A stretch of DNA of 64,000 nucleotides, taken from assembly GCA_002338565.1 (NCBI GenBank), contig DDIN01000008.1, positions 1,849,309 to 1,913,308 of the forward strand, written 5' to 3'. Below, one piece after another: positions 43,156 through 51,219 of the stretch. Position 1 is the first letter of the stretch, and every line of letters begins with the position of its first letter. This stretch comes from Hyphomonadaceae bacterium UBA1849 (GTDB taxonomy: Bacteria; Pseudomonadota; Alphaproteobacteria; Caulobacterales; Hyphomonadaceae). A program made the position numbers and the translations under genes. The notes below the pieces were generated by a model. It saw only the letters and a list, made by a program, of their open reading frames with translations. It was not told where the DNA came from and searched no databases.

Positions 43156-43475
43156 GTTCGATCGAAGCGGTCGTCGGATCCGGGGCGGCTGAAGCCCCGG
43201 TTCTTTCCAATCAACATATTCAGCAGCCCGTCATTGAGGCATCTGTAAATGGTGACAGCTTTCAGGACATCATGACTACAAGTCTAAATGCAGTGGAACA
43301 GAGGCTGTATGCTGCCGACGAGTTAACACGGCAATACGTTTCAGACCCTGAAAGCGTCAGTATCCACGAGGTAATCTTGTCGTTGGAAAAAGCCAAACTC
43401 TCGGTAGACCTTACGATACAGATCAGAGACCGTCTTGTGGAAGGGTTTCAGCAAATCACGAACATGCAGCTCTAG
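43152..43475 (+). CDS. fliE: Hook-basal-body adaptor FliE
   Basis: A 107-aa protein matching FliE in size and in the C-terminal helix: SIHEVILSLEKAKLSVDLTIQIRDRLVEGFQQITNMQL corresponds to the HxVMIAxEKAxLSLQLxVQVRNKLVEAYQEIMRMQ region. It joins the MS ring to the rod and is the first axial substrate through the export gate. Its stop abuts the fliF start codon. Confidence 0.92.
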   Translation: MSSIEAVVGSGAAEAPVLSNQHIQQPVIEASVNGDSFQDIMTTSLNAVEQRLYAADELTRQYVSDPESVSIHEVILSLEKAKLSVDLTIQIRDRLVEGFQQITNMQL

Positions 43476-44600
43476 GTGATTGAAGTGAGCGATACGGGAT
43501 CAAGTGGTTCAGGGCGTAGCTTTCGATCAATTCTGCTTATGGTGGGAGTGGGTGTGACAGTTGCATTAGTTCTTACTTATTTCGCGTATAGATCGATGAA
43601 TTTTCGCACGATTATGTCTGGTCTTGCGCCTGAAGAAGCCGCTGAAATCGTGAGAGTTTTGGAGGATCGTGAGGTTGAGTATCGTGTTACGGCAGGTGGT
43701 AGCGCTATAGCTGTTCCGGCGTCTCAAGCGGACCGGATCAGAATCGACATTGCAGATGCTCATTCGCCTGAACGTCGCATCGTCGGATTTGAAATTTTCG
43801 ACAATTCAGAAATGGGGCTGACAGAGTTCGGGCAGAAAATCAGACATCAACGTGCGCTTCAGGGGGACCTGGCCAGAACTATAATTACAATGATGGAGCC
43901 GGTGGCTGATGCTCGCGTGCATGTGTCCATGCCTGAGCGAGTGCTATTTGCTGACGATCGGGCGCGCCCTAAAGCAGCCGTATCTATCAGACCCGCCCCG
44001 GGAGCAAGTATTAATCAGAGTATTGTGCAGGGTATACAGTTTCTCGTGGCATTTTCGATCCCGGAGCTTGAGCCAACGGATGTCGTCATTCTTGACCAGA
44101 ATGGCATGATGCTTAGCGCCGTACCGACGACAGGCGCTTCGGTTGCGGAAACCGCGGTAAATGCTGTAAACTTGATCGCGGATGGCGCTGATATAGCAGT
44201 CGTATCTGACGATGCGGACGGTATGAGTTTAGCCGTCGATATGACTGTGGCGAATGAGCCGCACGTGAACCTTGAGCGAATGATTTCCGATGGTATTTTG
44301 GCACCATCAACTGAAGTTCAGGCTTCTGAAGCCGTAACCCAAGTGTCGGAGTATCTGGGGTCGATGGCTACCGAAGAAGTGGGCACCGTGCCCCTGGTGG
44401 GGACTGAGCCGGCTCGCTCTATTTGGGCGTTTTATGGCTGGATCGTCTGGAGTCTTATAACTTCTGGAGCGTTGGTGTTCGCGTTGCTTGTCGTTAGACG
44501 AATGCGTCGGCCAACGCTTTCGAAAGAAGAAATCGCCGTCTGGGCAGACCGGTTAACGGAGCTTAGCCAGCGTCGGGTCGAACCCGGAGCGGGACTATGA
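43476..44600 (+). CDS. fliF: MS-ring protein FliF, strongly shortened
   Basis: A 374-aa FliF; the family norm is about 530-560. Transmembrane segment 1 covers about residues 18-39. The YscJ/FliF ring-building domains RBM1 and RBM2 follow (MSGLAPEEAAEIVRVLEDREVEY, LTEFGQKIRHQRALQGDLART, VHVSMPERVLFADD, PKAAVSIRPAPG; residues about 48-215). Residues 216-320 are low-similarity and too short for RBM3 with its collar. TM2 is at about 321-345 and only about 25 residues follow it, ending in ADRLTELSQRR. The long C-terminal tail that normally binds FliG is absent. GTG start adjoining the fliE stop. Confidence 0.88.
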   Translation: MIEVSDTGSSGSGRSFRSILLMVGVGVTVALVLTYFAYRSMNFRTIMSGLAPEEAAEIVRVLEDREVEYRVTAGGSAIAVPASQADRIRIDIADAHSPERRIVGFEIFDNSEMGLTEFGQKIRHQRALQGDLARTIITMMEPVADARVHVSMPERVLFADDRARPKAAVSIRPAPGASINQSIVQGIQFLVAFSIPELEPTDVVILDQNGMMLSAVPTTGASVAETAVNAVNLIADGADIAVVSDDADGMSLAVDMTVANEPHVNLERMISDGILAPSTEVQASEAVTQVSEYLGSMATEEVGTVPLVGTEPARSIWAFYGWIVWSLITSGALVFALLVVRRMRRPTLSKEEIAVWADRLTELSQRRVEPGAGL

Positions 44601-44968
44601 ACAAGTATACCCCGCCGTCATACGCGACGATGATCGAAGAATTCGGCGATTTATCTGCAAATGATCGTCGGACCATTCTGAAATCTCTCAAGCGCGAGGA
44701 CCGGCACGCGGTTGAAGACTTGTTACGCGCAATGTCGGTTATGCCAAAAATTGACCCAGCGAAGCTGGATACATCCATATTTACCTCGCGCTTCCGGCGT
44801 TGTCTGAATGATCTGATTGATGCCGAGCAAATCGATCTGACCGATGATGTGAGGACCGTACTGGAGGTAGCCATTGCAAAGGCAAGCGACTGTGAGACGC
44901 TGATGCAGCGGCTTACAAGGCGGCTCGGGCTTGGCATTTTTGCCCGCAAATCTGAACTCGGGGTCTGA
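44597..44968 (+). CDS. 123-aa protein in the fliG position, not recognisable as FliG
   Basis: This helical, basic-and-acidic 123-aa protein overlaps fliF by 4 bp and precedes fliH, exactly where fliG (about 330 aa) is expected. It contains DLSANDRRTILKSLKREDRHAVEDLLRAM (residues about 18-46), faintly like a FliG-M armadillo helix pair, and a C-terminal helix SDCETLMQRLTRRLG. The charged torque helix and EHPQ-like surface of FliG are not visible. It may be a minimal adaptor between the short MS ring and the FliM/FliN-like proteins. Function otherwise unknown. Confidence 0.65.
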   Translation: MNKYTPPSYATMIEEFGDLSANDRRTILKSLKREDRHAVEDLLRAMSVMPKIDPAKLDTSIFTSRFRRCLNDLIDAEQIDLTDDVRTVLEVAIAKASDCETLMQRLTRRLGLGIFARKSELGV

Positions 44969-44972
44969 TTTG

Positions 44973-45635
44973 ATGTCTCGAATTCTAAAAGCGCAGAACG
45001 GCGCCTCCATCACCGCCCTGCATCAGGTGCGTGTCACGACACAGGTGCCCAACGCACCGGAAGCAGAGAGTGTAGAGAGCAAGGTTGAGGCGCTGGAAGC
45101 TGAAATTCTGAAGTTCAAATCCGAACATGTTGCCGAATTAGAAACTGCCCGAAAAAAAGCGTTCGCGGAAGGTGAAGCATCTGCGCTTCGCTCGCACGAT
45201 GAAAAGGTCCAGGCCCTTGTCGCCGCGGCTGGCCTGGCTCAACAAGCCTTTGAGAAGAAGCTCGATACACTGGATCAACTGGCTCTTGTTATTGTCGACA
45301 ATGCATTCGACAAGTTTGCCAATTCTCCAGAACAGGTGAAGCAATTCCTACGGGATCTGTTGCATCAGCAGGCAGGGATGCTGCGAAATGAAACCGTAGT
45401 TTGCGTTGAAGTCAGTTCCTCAGATTTCGCCAGCGTCGACGAGGTAAAAGCTATTCTGGAGGAATTGGGTGTCGATTCCCCGGGTGGCGACTTTATCAGA
45501 TTACTGCCTCACAAGAGCGCTGGAGAATGCGACATTCGACTTAGTGCCGGGGACGTTTCAATTTCAGTAAACGAATTCACCCGTGAGGCGCGGGACAGGC
45601 TTGCTACCGCGATCGTGGGAGCCAAGCACGCATGA
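44973..45635 (+). CDS. fliH: Flagellar export-ATPase regulator FliH-like
   Basis: A protein of about 220 aa with a coiled-coil-rich middle (VESKVEALEAEILKFKSEHVAELETARKKAFAEGEASA, about residues 35-75) and a C-terminal FliH/SctL-like domain with CVEVSSSDF and the final GECDIRLSAGDVSISVNEFTREARDRL. FliH holds FliI at the FliN ring. It lies between the fliG slot and fliI and overlaps fliI by 4 bp. Position is as informative as sequence here, since FliH proteins diverge rapidly. Confidence 0.82.
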   Translation: MSRILKAQNGASITALHQVRVTTQVPNAPEAESVESKVEALEAEILKFKSEHVAELETARKKAFAEGEASALRSHDEKVQALVAAAGLAQQAFEKKLDTLDQLALVIVDNAFDKFANSPEQVKQFLRDLLHQQAGMLRNETVVCVEVSSSDFASVDEVKAILEELGVDSPGGDFIRLLPHKSAGECDIRLSAGDVSISVNEFTREARDRLATAIVGAKHA

Positions 45636-46948
45636 TGCAGGATCACCCATTTGCCGCTCTTCTTAGCGGAATAAATCCGATCACTCATCGAGGCGTACTG
45701 CAGGCGGTTCTTCCCGGGCGATTGGAATCGATGGGACCAAAGGCTGTCATCGGTGACCTTTGCAAGATTGTTCCGGCCGGCGGCGAAGAGGAAAAGTTAG
45801 CAGAAGTCGTAGCGCTGACGCACGATAAAACTGTCCTCATGCCTCTAGATTCATGCGAGTCATTGTCCGTGGGTGATCGGGTCATCCGTACCGACACTCA
45901 TCGAATGACGGTTGTAGGCGAAGGGTTAAAAGGGCGTATTTTGAGTGCGCTGGGAAAGCCAATAGATGGCCGCCCGGAAGCAACGGCAGATTTTCTCTGG
46001 CCTTTGGCAGGAAAGCCATTGAACCCTATGGAGCGGGATGTGGCCGCCTCACCGCTCTCAACTGGAGTGCGCGCCATAGATGGGTGCCTTCCACTCGCAA
46101 AAGGTCAACGCATCGGAATTTTTGCAGCTAGTGGTGTCGGCAAGACGACACTGGTTGAGCAGATCATGCAAAATGTCGAGGCCGACAATCTTGTGCTTTG
46201 CCTTGTTGGGGAACGCGGCCGGGAGGTTGCCGTTCTTTGGTCCGCACTCCAGGCAGCAGGCATCGCCAATAAGGCAACATTGTTTGTTGCGACCTCTGAT
46301 GAAAGCGCGGCTGTCAGAGCACGCGTTGTAAACGCCGCGCTTGCGCAGGCGGAATATCTGCGTTCGAAAAACAAAGACGTCGTATTGTTTGTCGATAGCT
46401 CCACGCGCTATGCGATGGCACTCCGGGAAATGGGGTTGTCTGCGGGAGAGCCGCCGACAGTCCGAGCATACACTCCGAATGTGTTCGCGCAGTTACCCCG
46501 AATGGTCGAACGATGTGGTGCCTCGGCTTCTGGTGGTTCGATAACAGCGTTTTTCACGGTTTTGGCAGAAACGGATGATGTGGACGACCCCATCGTCGAG
46601 GTGATGAAGTCACTGCTCGATGGTCATATAATCTTATCCAGGGAAATTGCGGCGTCTGGGCGGTACCCGGCGATTGATGTGCTGAACTCTGTGTCCCGAC
46701 TGGCCGATAAGGTGATCTGCGATCGTCAGCAAAAGGCGTTGCTGAAGCTGCGGGCCAGCATGTTCCGACTTCGTGAAGCTCAGTTGCTGATTGAAAGCGG
46801 CCTGCATAAACCGGGAAACAATAAAAGCCTCGACCGGTCGATCGCAAGACGCAGTGATATCGAGACTTTTCTTGCACAATCAACATCCGGGGCGGCGACA
46901 CCCACGGATACGTTGAATGCACTCGAAAAACTGGTGGAACAGCTATGA
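45632..46948 (+). CDS. fliI: Flagellar type III export ATPase FliI
   Basis: A 438-aa F1-beta-like ATPase of standard length. It has Walker A ASGVGKTTL (about residue 165), the LVGERGREV strand, Walker B VVLFVDSSTRYAMA (about residue 250) with the export-ATPase ALREMGLSAGEPPTVRAYTPNVFAQLPRMVERCG, and GSITAFFTVLAETDDVDDPI. It energises unfolding and release of export substrates from their chaperones. All catalytic motifs are intact, so an active export system is expected. Confidence 0.96.
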   Translation: MMQDHPFAALLSGINPITHRGVLQAVLPGRLESMGPKAVIGDLCKIVPAGGEEEKLAEVVALTHDKTVLMPLDSCESLSVGDRVIRTDTHRMTVVGEGLKGRILSALGKPIDGRPEATADFLWPLAGKPLNPMERDVAASPLSTGVRAIDGCLPLAKGQRIGIFAASGVGKTTLVEQIMQNVEADNLVLCLVGERGREVAVLWSALQAAGIANKATLFVATSDESAAVRARVVNAALAQAEYLRSKNKDVVLFVDSSTRYAMALREMGLSAGEPPTVRAYTPNVFAQLPRMVERCGASASGGSITAFFTVLAETDDVDDPIVEVMKSLLDGHIILSREIAASGRYPAIDVLNSVSRLADKVICDRQQKALLKLRASMFRLREAQLLIESGLHKPGNNKSLDRSIARRSDIETFLAQSTSGAATPTDTLNALEKLVEQL

Positions 46949-47397
46949 CCAGTTTGAAAAGATCAGAGCAGCTCCATCGTCTGAAGAACGTGCGAAAAGT
47001 GATCGAGCTGGATCGACTTTCAAAAATGGGTCGTGCGAGATCTGAGGCTGATGTATCGAGGCAGGTTTTCGCGAAATGTTCGGATGACCTGACCCACGCT
47101 TATGAGAGCTGGCAATCGTATTTTGAGGGAAATTCCGACCCGAGAATAGCTCAGATCTTTTCCAACAGGTTTGCCGTTCAGTCGAATGTAACCGCAGACG
47201 CCAAGGAGGACCTGGTTCAGTCTGAACGTGAGGAAACGTTCGCGGAGGATCAATTCAGCTCAGAAAAGGCTCTTGTTTCTACTTTGGAAAAGCAAACTGC
47301 GCGGGCAAGGAAAGACGAGGCACGAAAACTGGAAATCCGTCGGATTGCACAGGCTGAGGATCTTCGTCTCGCAAGGTGGGTGCCGTCATTTGACTGA
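46945..47397 (+). CDS. fliJ: FliJ-like export coiled-coil protein
   Basis: A 150-aa, highly charged protein predicted to be one long helical hairpin (residues about 5-75 and 80-140), following fliI with a 4-bp overlap. This is the standard location and architecture of FliJ/SctO, the stalk inside the FliI hexamer. Sequence identity between FliJ proteins is always low, so the call rests on position, length and coiled-coil character. Confidence 0.78.
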   Translation: MTSLKRSEQLHRLKNVRKVIELDRLSKMGRARSEADVSRQVFAKCSDDLTHAYESWQSYFEGNSDPRIAQIFSNRFAVQSNVTADAKEDLVQSEREETFAEDQFSSEKALVSTLEKQTARARKDEARKLEIRRIAQAEDLRLARWVPSFD

Positions 47398-48184
47398 TTT
47401 CATCCCGATACTTTCGAAGCCCGTTACCAACGTCTACCTGGACGGAGTGTCCACCTTATCGGGCAATGAAGACCAGCAGATAGAAATAGTTTTTAGCGAG
47501 ATCTACCAGTCCGTCGAGGACAGTCTTCGAACGGTAGACGACAAAGTGGATGTTGATGTCGATGTCGACATTGATTTGGATGCGGAGAATTCTGAACGGT
47601 CTCGTCTGTATCGGGATTTTGTAACTGACAAGCACACGTCTTTTGACGGCGGTGTTAGGCATATGGAAATGCGGTTGCAGACTATTTCTAATTCACGACT
47701 GGATACACAGACCGATTTCGTCGTGAAGGTCGATGCTATGTCAGCGCAAAAAGCGAAGCGTGACAAAGCATTCCATCACAGAGCTTTGGACCTCACCAGA
47801 CCGGCTTTTGTGTCGCAAACGCCGTCTCGCAACAAGACACCAGAGATCGATACGGATGATAGCATGCCAGGTAGACTCAAACTGTCCTGGGATGTCGATG
47901 TGAATTTCAGCGGAACCTCCGCACAGCTGGCGCAGACAGGTAGTAAAATCCTGAGCTCCGTCGCGCAGGACCATACAGCGGACAACTATATCCGGGTCGC
48001 GTTGATTTTCATGGAACAGGGACTGCAGATCAGTATTTTTATCTCTGCATGGTCGGCAAATCTCAACAGCCCCGAACTGAAGAAGAGGATGGACCAACTT
48101 GTGCGTCAAAGCGGGTTTGGGCCGTCCGTCCTGAAACTGTTCGGCCAGAATAATATTAGTCGGGAGGCGGGTCATGGAAGATGA
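47390..48184 (+). CDS. Protein in the fliK (hook-length control) position, Asp-rich
   Basis: About 264 aa from a TTG start at 47390, which overlaps the fliJ stop by 8 bp and has AGGTGGG upstream. Residues about 50-62 form an alternating Val/Asp run (KVDVDVDVDIDLDAE) encoded by near-repetitive DNA. A central region of low complexity follows, then a more structured C-terminal part (RLKSWDVDVNFSG-like strand, YIRVALIFMEQGLQISIFISAW, LVRQSGFGPSVLKLFG). The last part resembles the beta-alpha FliK switch domain by position only. It overlaps flgD by 11 bp, the usual fliK-flgD order. Confidence 0.6.
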   Translation: MTDFIPILSKPVTNVYLDGVSTLSGNEDQQIEIVFSEIYQSVEDSLRTVDDKVDVDVDVDIDLDAENSERSRLYRDFVTDKHTSFDGGVRHMEMRLQTISNSRLDTQTDFVVKVDAMSAQKAKRDKAFHHRALDLTRPAFVSQTPSRNKTPEIDTDDSMPGRLKLSWDVDVNFSGTSAQLAQTGSKILSSVAQDHTADNYIRVALIFMEQGLQISIFISAWSANLNSPELKKRMDQLVRQSGFGPSVLKLFGQNNISREAGHGR

Positions 48185-48629
48185 AGTAACACCGGTTCAG
48201 CCTGTCGTTTTACCCGACAGCGCGCAGAATGGTGGCCAGGTTCAAGAAACTGCGAATGATGCGTTCGCAGTTGGATTTGAGGATCTGTTGTCCATTGTTT
48301 TGACCCAGCTGACGTATCAGGACCCACTCAAGCCAATCGACAATTTCGAGTTTGTGTCTCAGCTGGCTCAGTTCACGCAAATCCAGCAAACCAACACGAT
48401 GAACGACAATCTCGAATCCATGCTGAGTGCCGACAATTCGTCCCTTGCCGCCGGGTTGCTCGGACGGCAGGTCGACATTCCTGCTGGCTCAGTCGTTCTC
48501 ACGGGTCGCGTCACGAACGTCGCCTTCAACAATGGTCTGCCTCGTCTGACGATTGAAACGGCGGATGAGCGTACCATCAGCAATATTCAACTGGGGTCAA
48601 TTTCTCAAATCCGGGAGGAAGAAAACTAA
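48174..48629 (+). CDS. flgD: Hook-cap protein FlgD, short form
   Basis: A 151-aa protein with the diagnostic FlgD N-terminal motif VLTQLTYQDPLKPIDNFEFVSQLAQFTQIQQ (about residues 42-72). After a short helix, a single small beta domain remains (LLGRQVDIPAGSVVLTGRVTNVAFNNGLPRLTIETAD). Usual FlgD is about 220-230 aa because an Ig-like FlgD domain is inserted in the Tudor-like domain; that insert seems to be missing. It caps the growing hook and precedes flgE, which it overlaps by one base. Confidence 0.9.
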   Translation: MEDEVTPVQPVVLPDSAQNGGQVQETANDAFAVGFEDLLSIVLTQLTYQDPLKPIDNFEFVSQLAQFTQIQQTNTMNDNLESMLSADNSSLAAGLLGRQVDIPAGSVVLTGRVTNVAFNNGLPRLTIETADERTISNIQLGSISQIREEEN

Positions 48630-49795
48630 TGCTGGAATCCATGTTTATAGGTCTGAGCGGTATGAACGCTTACTCCAACGGCCTGAAGGACGTATCCAAC
48701 AACATTACAAACCTGAATTCACAGGGTTACAAAGGCTCCAATCTCGTTTTCCGTGATCTTTACAGTGGTGGCTCTGATCTCGCCTATACAGGCGATGGCG
48801 GTGGCCAGGGTGTCTCGCTTGCGCTCACACAACTCGATTTCAGTCAGGGCGAGTTGCGCCAGACAGAGAGTGCTCTGGATCTCGCAATTGATGGAGAAGG
48901 GTTTCTTGTACTGGAGAAAGACGGAGAGTATTTTTACGCACGCACCGGCAATTTCGAAATCGACGAAGACGGTTACATCGTTCTCTCGGGAACGGACTAC
49001 AAACTGACTCTTCTGAACGAAAATGGCCGTGCCGAACCCGTTAGCGTAAATTCCAGTCGTATCAGTCAACCTGAGGCGACAACCCGCGTCCAGTTCACGG
49101 ACAACCTTTCCTCATCTTCGCTGGGCTTCACCGTAACCGATGTGACGGTCTTCAACGCCTATGGTGAATCGGCAGATTGGTCTGTGGCCTTCACCCGCGA
49201 GGAAACCGACCCATCCGGCGAATGGAAAGTCACGGTCACAGACGGTAATGATAACGAGATCGGTGTTCAGACACTGAAATTCGATTTGGGTCGACCAACC
49301 GAGGATTCCCAGGAACTGACGTTTTCTGACGACGAAAGAGGCTATTCCGTCGTTTTTGACTTCTCTGAGAATGTAACGTCTTTCTCTTCGGGTGAGGTAT
49401 CGACTCTACGGGCAGGTGACGTGGACGGGTTCGGCATTGGCGACTTACAAACGCTTGGCGTCAATGATGACGGCGTGCTCGAACTTCAATACTCCAACGA
49501 GCAGGCGACAGAACTTGGCTCAGTGGCTCTTGCAACGTTCAAGGATCCAAAGTCCATTGAGCAAAGGTCTGGCGGCATATTCGTGAATGAAGATTCCAGG
49601 GATGTATCCCTCTATTCCAGCTCGAGTGAGCTCGTGGGGCGTGTCCTTTCAAATCGGATCGAAGCTTCGAATGTGGAGCTGTCGTCTGAATTCGGAAACC
49701 TGATTCTGGTTCAGCGTGGGTATCAGGCATCATCTCAGGTTGTGAGTGTGGCGAATGAGATGATTCAGCAACTCTTCCAGACCCGGGGACAGTAG
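48629..49795 (+). CDS. flgE: Flagellar hook protein FlgE
   Basis: A 388-aa protein with the axial N terminus (FIGLSGMNAYSNGLKDVSNNITNLNSQGYKGSNLVF), GESALDLAIDGEGFLVLEKDGEYFYARTGNFEIDEDGYIV core and C-terminal helix NVELSSEFGNLILVQRGYQASSQVVSVANEMIQQLF. The centre (residues about 150-300) is a two-domain surface insert typical of hooks. The protein is the last axial component encoded in the window; no FlgK, FlgL or flagellin follows. TAATG overlap with flgD. Confidence 0.94.
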   Translation: MLESMFIGLSGMNAYSNGLKDVSNNITNLNSQGYKGSNLVFRDLYSGGSDLAYTGDGGGQGVSLALTQLDFSQGELRQTESALDLAIDGEGFLVLEKDGEYFYARTGNFEIDEDGYIVLSGTDYKLTLLNENGRAEPVSVNSSRISQPEATTRVQFTDNLSSSSLGFTVTDVTVFNAYGESADWSVAFTREETDPSGEWKVTVTDGNDNEIGVQTLKFDLGRPTEDSQELTFSDDERGYSVVFDFSENVTSFSSGEVSTLRAGDVDGFGIGDLQTLGVNDDGVLELQYSNEQATELGSVALATFKDPKSIEQRSGGIFVNEDSRDVSLYSSSSELVGRVLSNRIEASNVELSSEFGNLILVQRGYQASSQVVSVANEMIQQLFQTRGQ

Positions 49796-50565
49796 TGACC
49801 GTCATCGCGACTGACTGGCTGCCAGACTCAGCGCTCCTCGACGACCGGGTGAGCGGTTACGCATGCGACCTGTTCTCGCGTGCGTTCAAATCCGTCGCAA
49901 AAAAGGAATCAAATTGGATCTGTATGGAGCAGTCGCTTCAGTTTGGGCAGCCATGCGGTTCTGACATGTCGAGCTGGGCAGACACTGCGGGAGATTTTGT
50001 GCTCGGCGTTCCCGATGGCTACGGAAGCGCGATAGCGGACCACATTTTAGGGAGCGATTTGCGACAGCTCGCAAAATCTGCCGCCGACAACACGTTTCTA
50101 CGGTCAGCGGATGAGGGGTTGCTGGATTTATTTGTTGCTTCTGTGGGGAGGCAAATTCAGCGCGATCTGAACTTCGTTGAAGAGACGGAACCGAAGGGAA
50201 ACAGTCTTGTTTTGCGATTGAGGTGTGATGCCCTGCAGGTCGAATTCATGCTCTGTATCAGCTCATCTCAAGCGATCCGGTTGCGAAAAGAGCTCGTGAA
50301 ACCTGATGGCCGGCAACAAAAGCCACAACTTCATTCCATGAGCCAGGCCCTCCGGAACGAGCGGGTCAGAACCGGCGCTTATGTCGGAAGCGTGGAGTTA
50401 AGTATGGCTGATTTCAGAGACCTGGTGAGCGGAGACACACTCGTAATAGATACGCCCTGTGACGCAGCGCTTTCGCTTACAGCTAACGGCAAGTTGCTTC
50501 CGGAGGTGAGTGCCGAAGTTCAAAGCAGTGAGACGAAGAATACGCTGAAACTAGTTGCGAATTGA
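49795..50565 (+). CDS. SpoA-domain protein, FliM-like
   Basis: A 256-aa protein with a C-terminal SpoA (FliN/FliM surface-presentation) domain, residues about 195-256 (SVELSMADFRDLVSGDTLVID, then LTANGKLLPEVSAEV). The preceding 190 aa could be a reduced FliM middle domain, but its conserved GGxG-type motifs are not evident. The N-terminal CheY-binding motif of FliM (LSQxEIDxLL) is absent; the protein begins MTVIATDWLPDS. It may form the cytoplasmic sorting platform with FliN instead of a reversible switch. GTG start overlaps the flgE stop by one base. Confidence 0.72.
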   Translation: MTVIATDWLPDSALLDDRVSGYACDLFSRAFKSVAKKESNWICMEQSLQFGQPCGSDMSSWADTAGDFVLGVPDGYGSAIADHILGSDLRQLAKSAADNTFLRSADEGLLDLFVASVGRQIQRDLNFVEETEPKGNSLVLRLRCDALQVEFMLCISSSQAIRLRKELVKPDGRQQKPQLHSMSQALRNERVRTGAYVGSVELSMADFRDLVSGDTLVIDTPCDAALSLTANGKLLPEVSAEVQSSETKNTLKLVAN

Positions 50566-50584
50566 TGGATCTGAGGAAGTTTGA

Positions 50585-50842
50585 ATGAGTAAAGTTTTGA
50601 ATTCAGGTGCTTTGGATGGGCTGACGGTCCGCATTGAGGCGTATCTGGGCGGCACGGAATCCACTGTGGGTGAACTGGAAGCCCTTAAGCCGGGTGAGAC
50701 CGTCGAACTTGACACCCCCCTTAACCAGAATGTTGAGCTTCGTCTCAATGGAGTTGCCGTGGCGCGCGGAGAACTCGTCGCCGTGGGCGATAAATTCGGT
50801 GTTCGATTGAGCGACCTCTTGCCCGGCGAAAAATCGGACTGA
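50585..50842 (+). CDS. fliN: C-ring/sorting-platform protein FliN
   Basis: An 85-aa protein consisting of one SpoA domain: LTVRIEAYLGGTESTVGELEALKPGETVELDTP, then VELRLNGVAVARGELVAVGDKFGVRLSDLL. This is the minimal FliN/SctQ-C unit, which dimerises and binds FliH. It follows the FliM-like gene by 20 bp. Confidence 0.9.
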   Translation: MSKVLNSGALDGLTVRIEAYLGGTESTVGELEALKPGETVELDTPLNQNVELRLNGVAVARGELVAVGDKFGVRLSDLLPGEKSD

Positions 50843-50859
50843 TCGGGCGGAACGATCAA

Positions 50860-51219
50860 GTGGACGTGACAGCATCCTCCGATCTTAGTCTTCTGATGAC
50901 TGCGACGAGCCTCGCACAGGGGGAGGCTTTCGAATTTTCGCCCGTGCGACTTGTCCTTGTGGGACTGATATTTCTGGTACTCATCGCGACCGCGATCTGG
51001 GCCAGAAAAGTTCAACGTTCAGGCGGTATGTTTCGTTTAAATGGGATGTTCATCCGTGAATCTGAGAAGCGTATGAAGGTCATAGAGGTTCTCGGCATCG
51101 GTCCGGGGCAAACGCTTGTACTCGCCGAAGTGGACGGCAAAGAGGTGTTCCTTGCATGTGCACAGGGAAAAATTGAAAAGCTGAATCTGCTTGACGACGC
51201 CCCGGGAGATCAATCTTGA
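50860..51219 (+). CDS. fliO: Flagellar export-gate assembly protein FliO
   Basis: A 119-aa protein with one transmembrane helix (VRLVLVGLIFLVLIATAIWA, about residues 28-47) and a cytoplasmic tail containing the FliO strand pattern MKVIEVLGIGPGQTLVLAEVDGKEVFLACAQGKIEKL. FliO helps assemble the FliP pentamer and lies directly before fliP here. GTG start; overlaps fliP by 4 bp. Confidence 0.85.
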   Translation: MDVTASSDLSLLMTATSLAQGEAFEFSPVRLVLVGLIFLVLIATAIWARKVQRSGGMFRLNGMFIRESEKRMKVIEVLGIGPGQTLVLAEVDGKEVFLACAQGKIEKLNLLDDAPGDQS

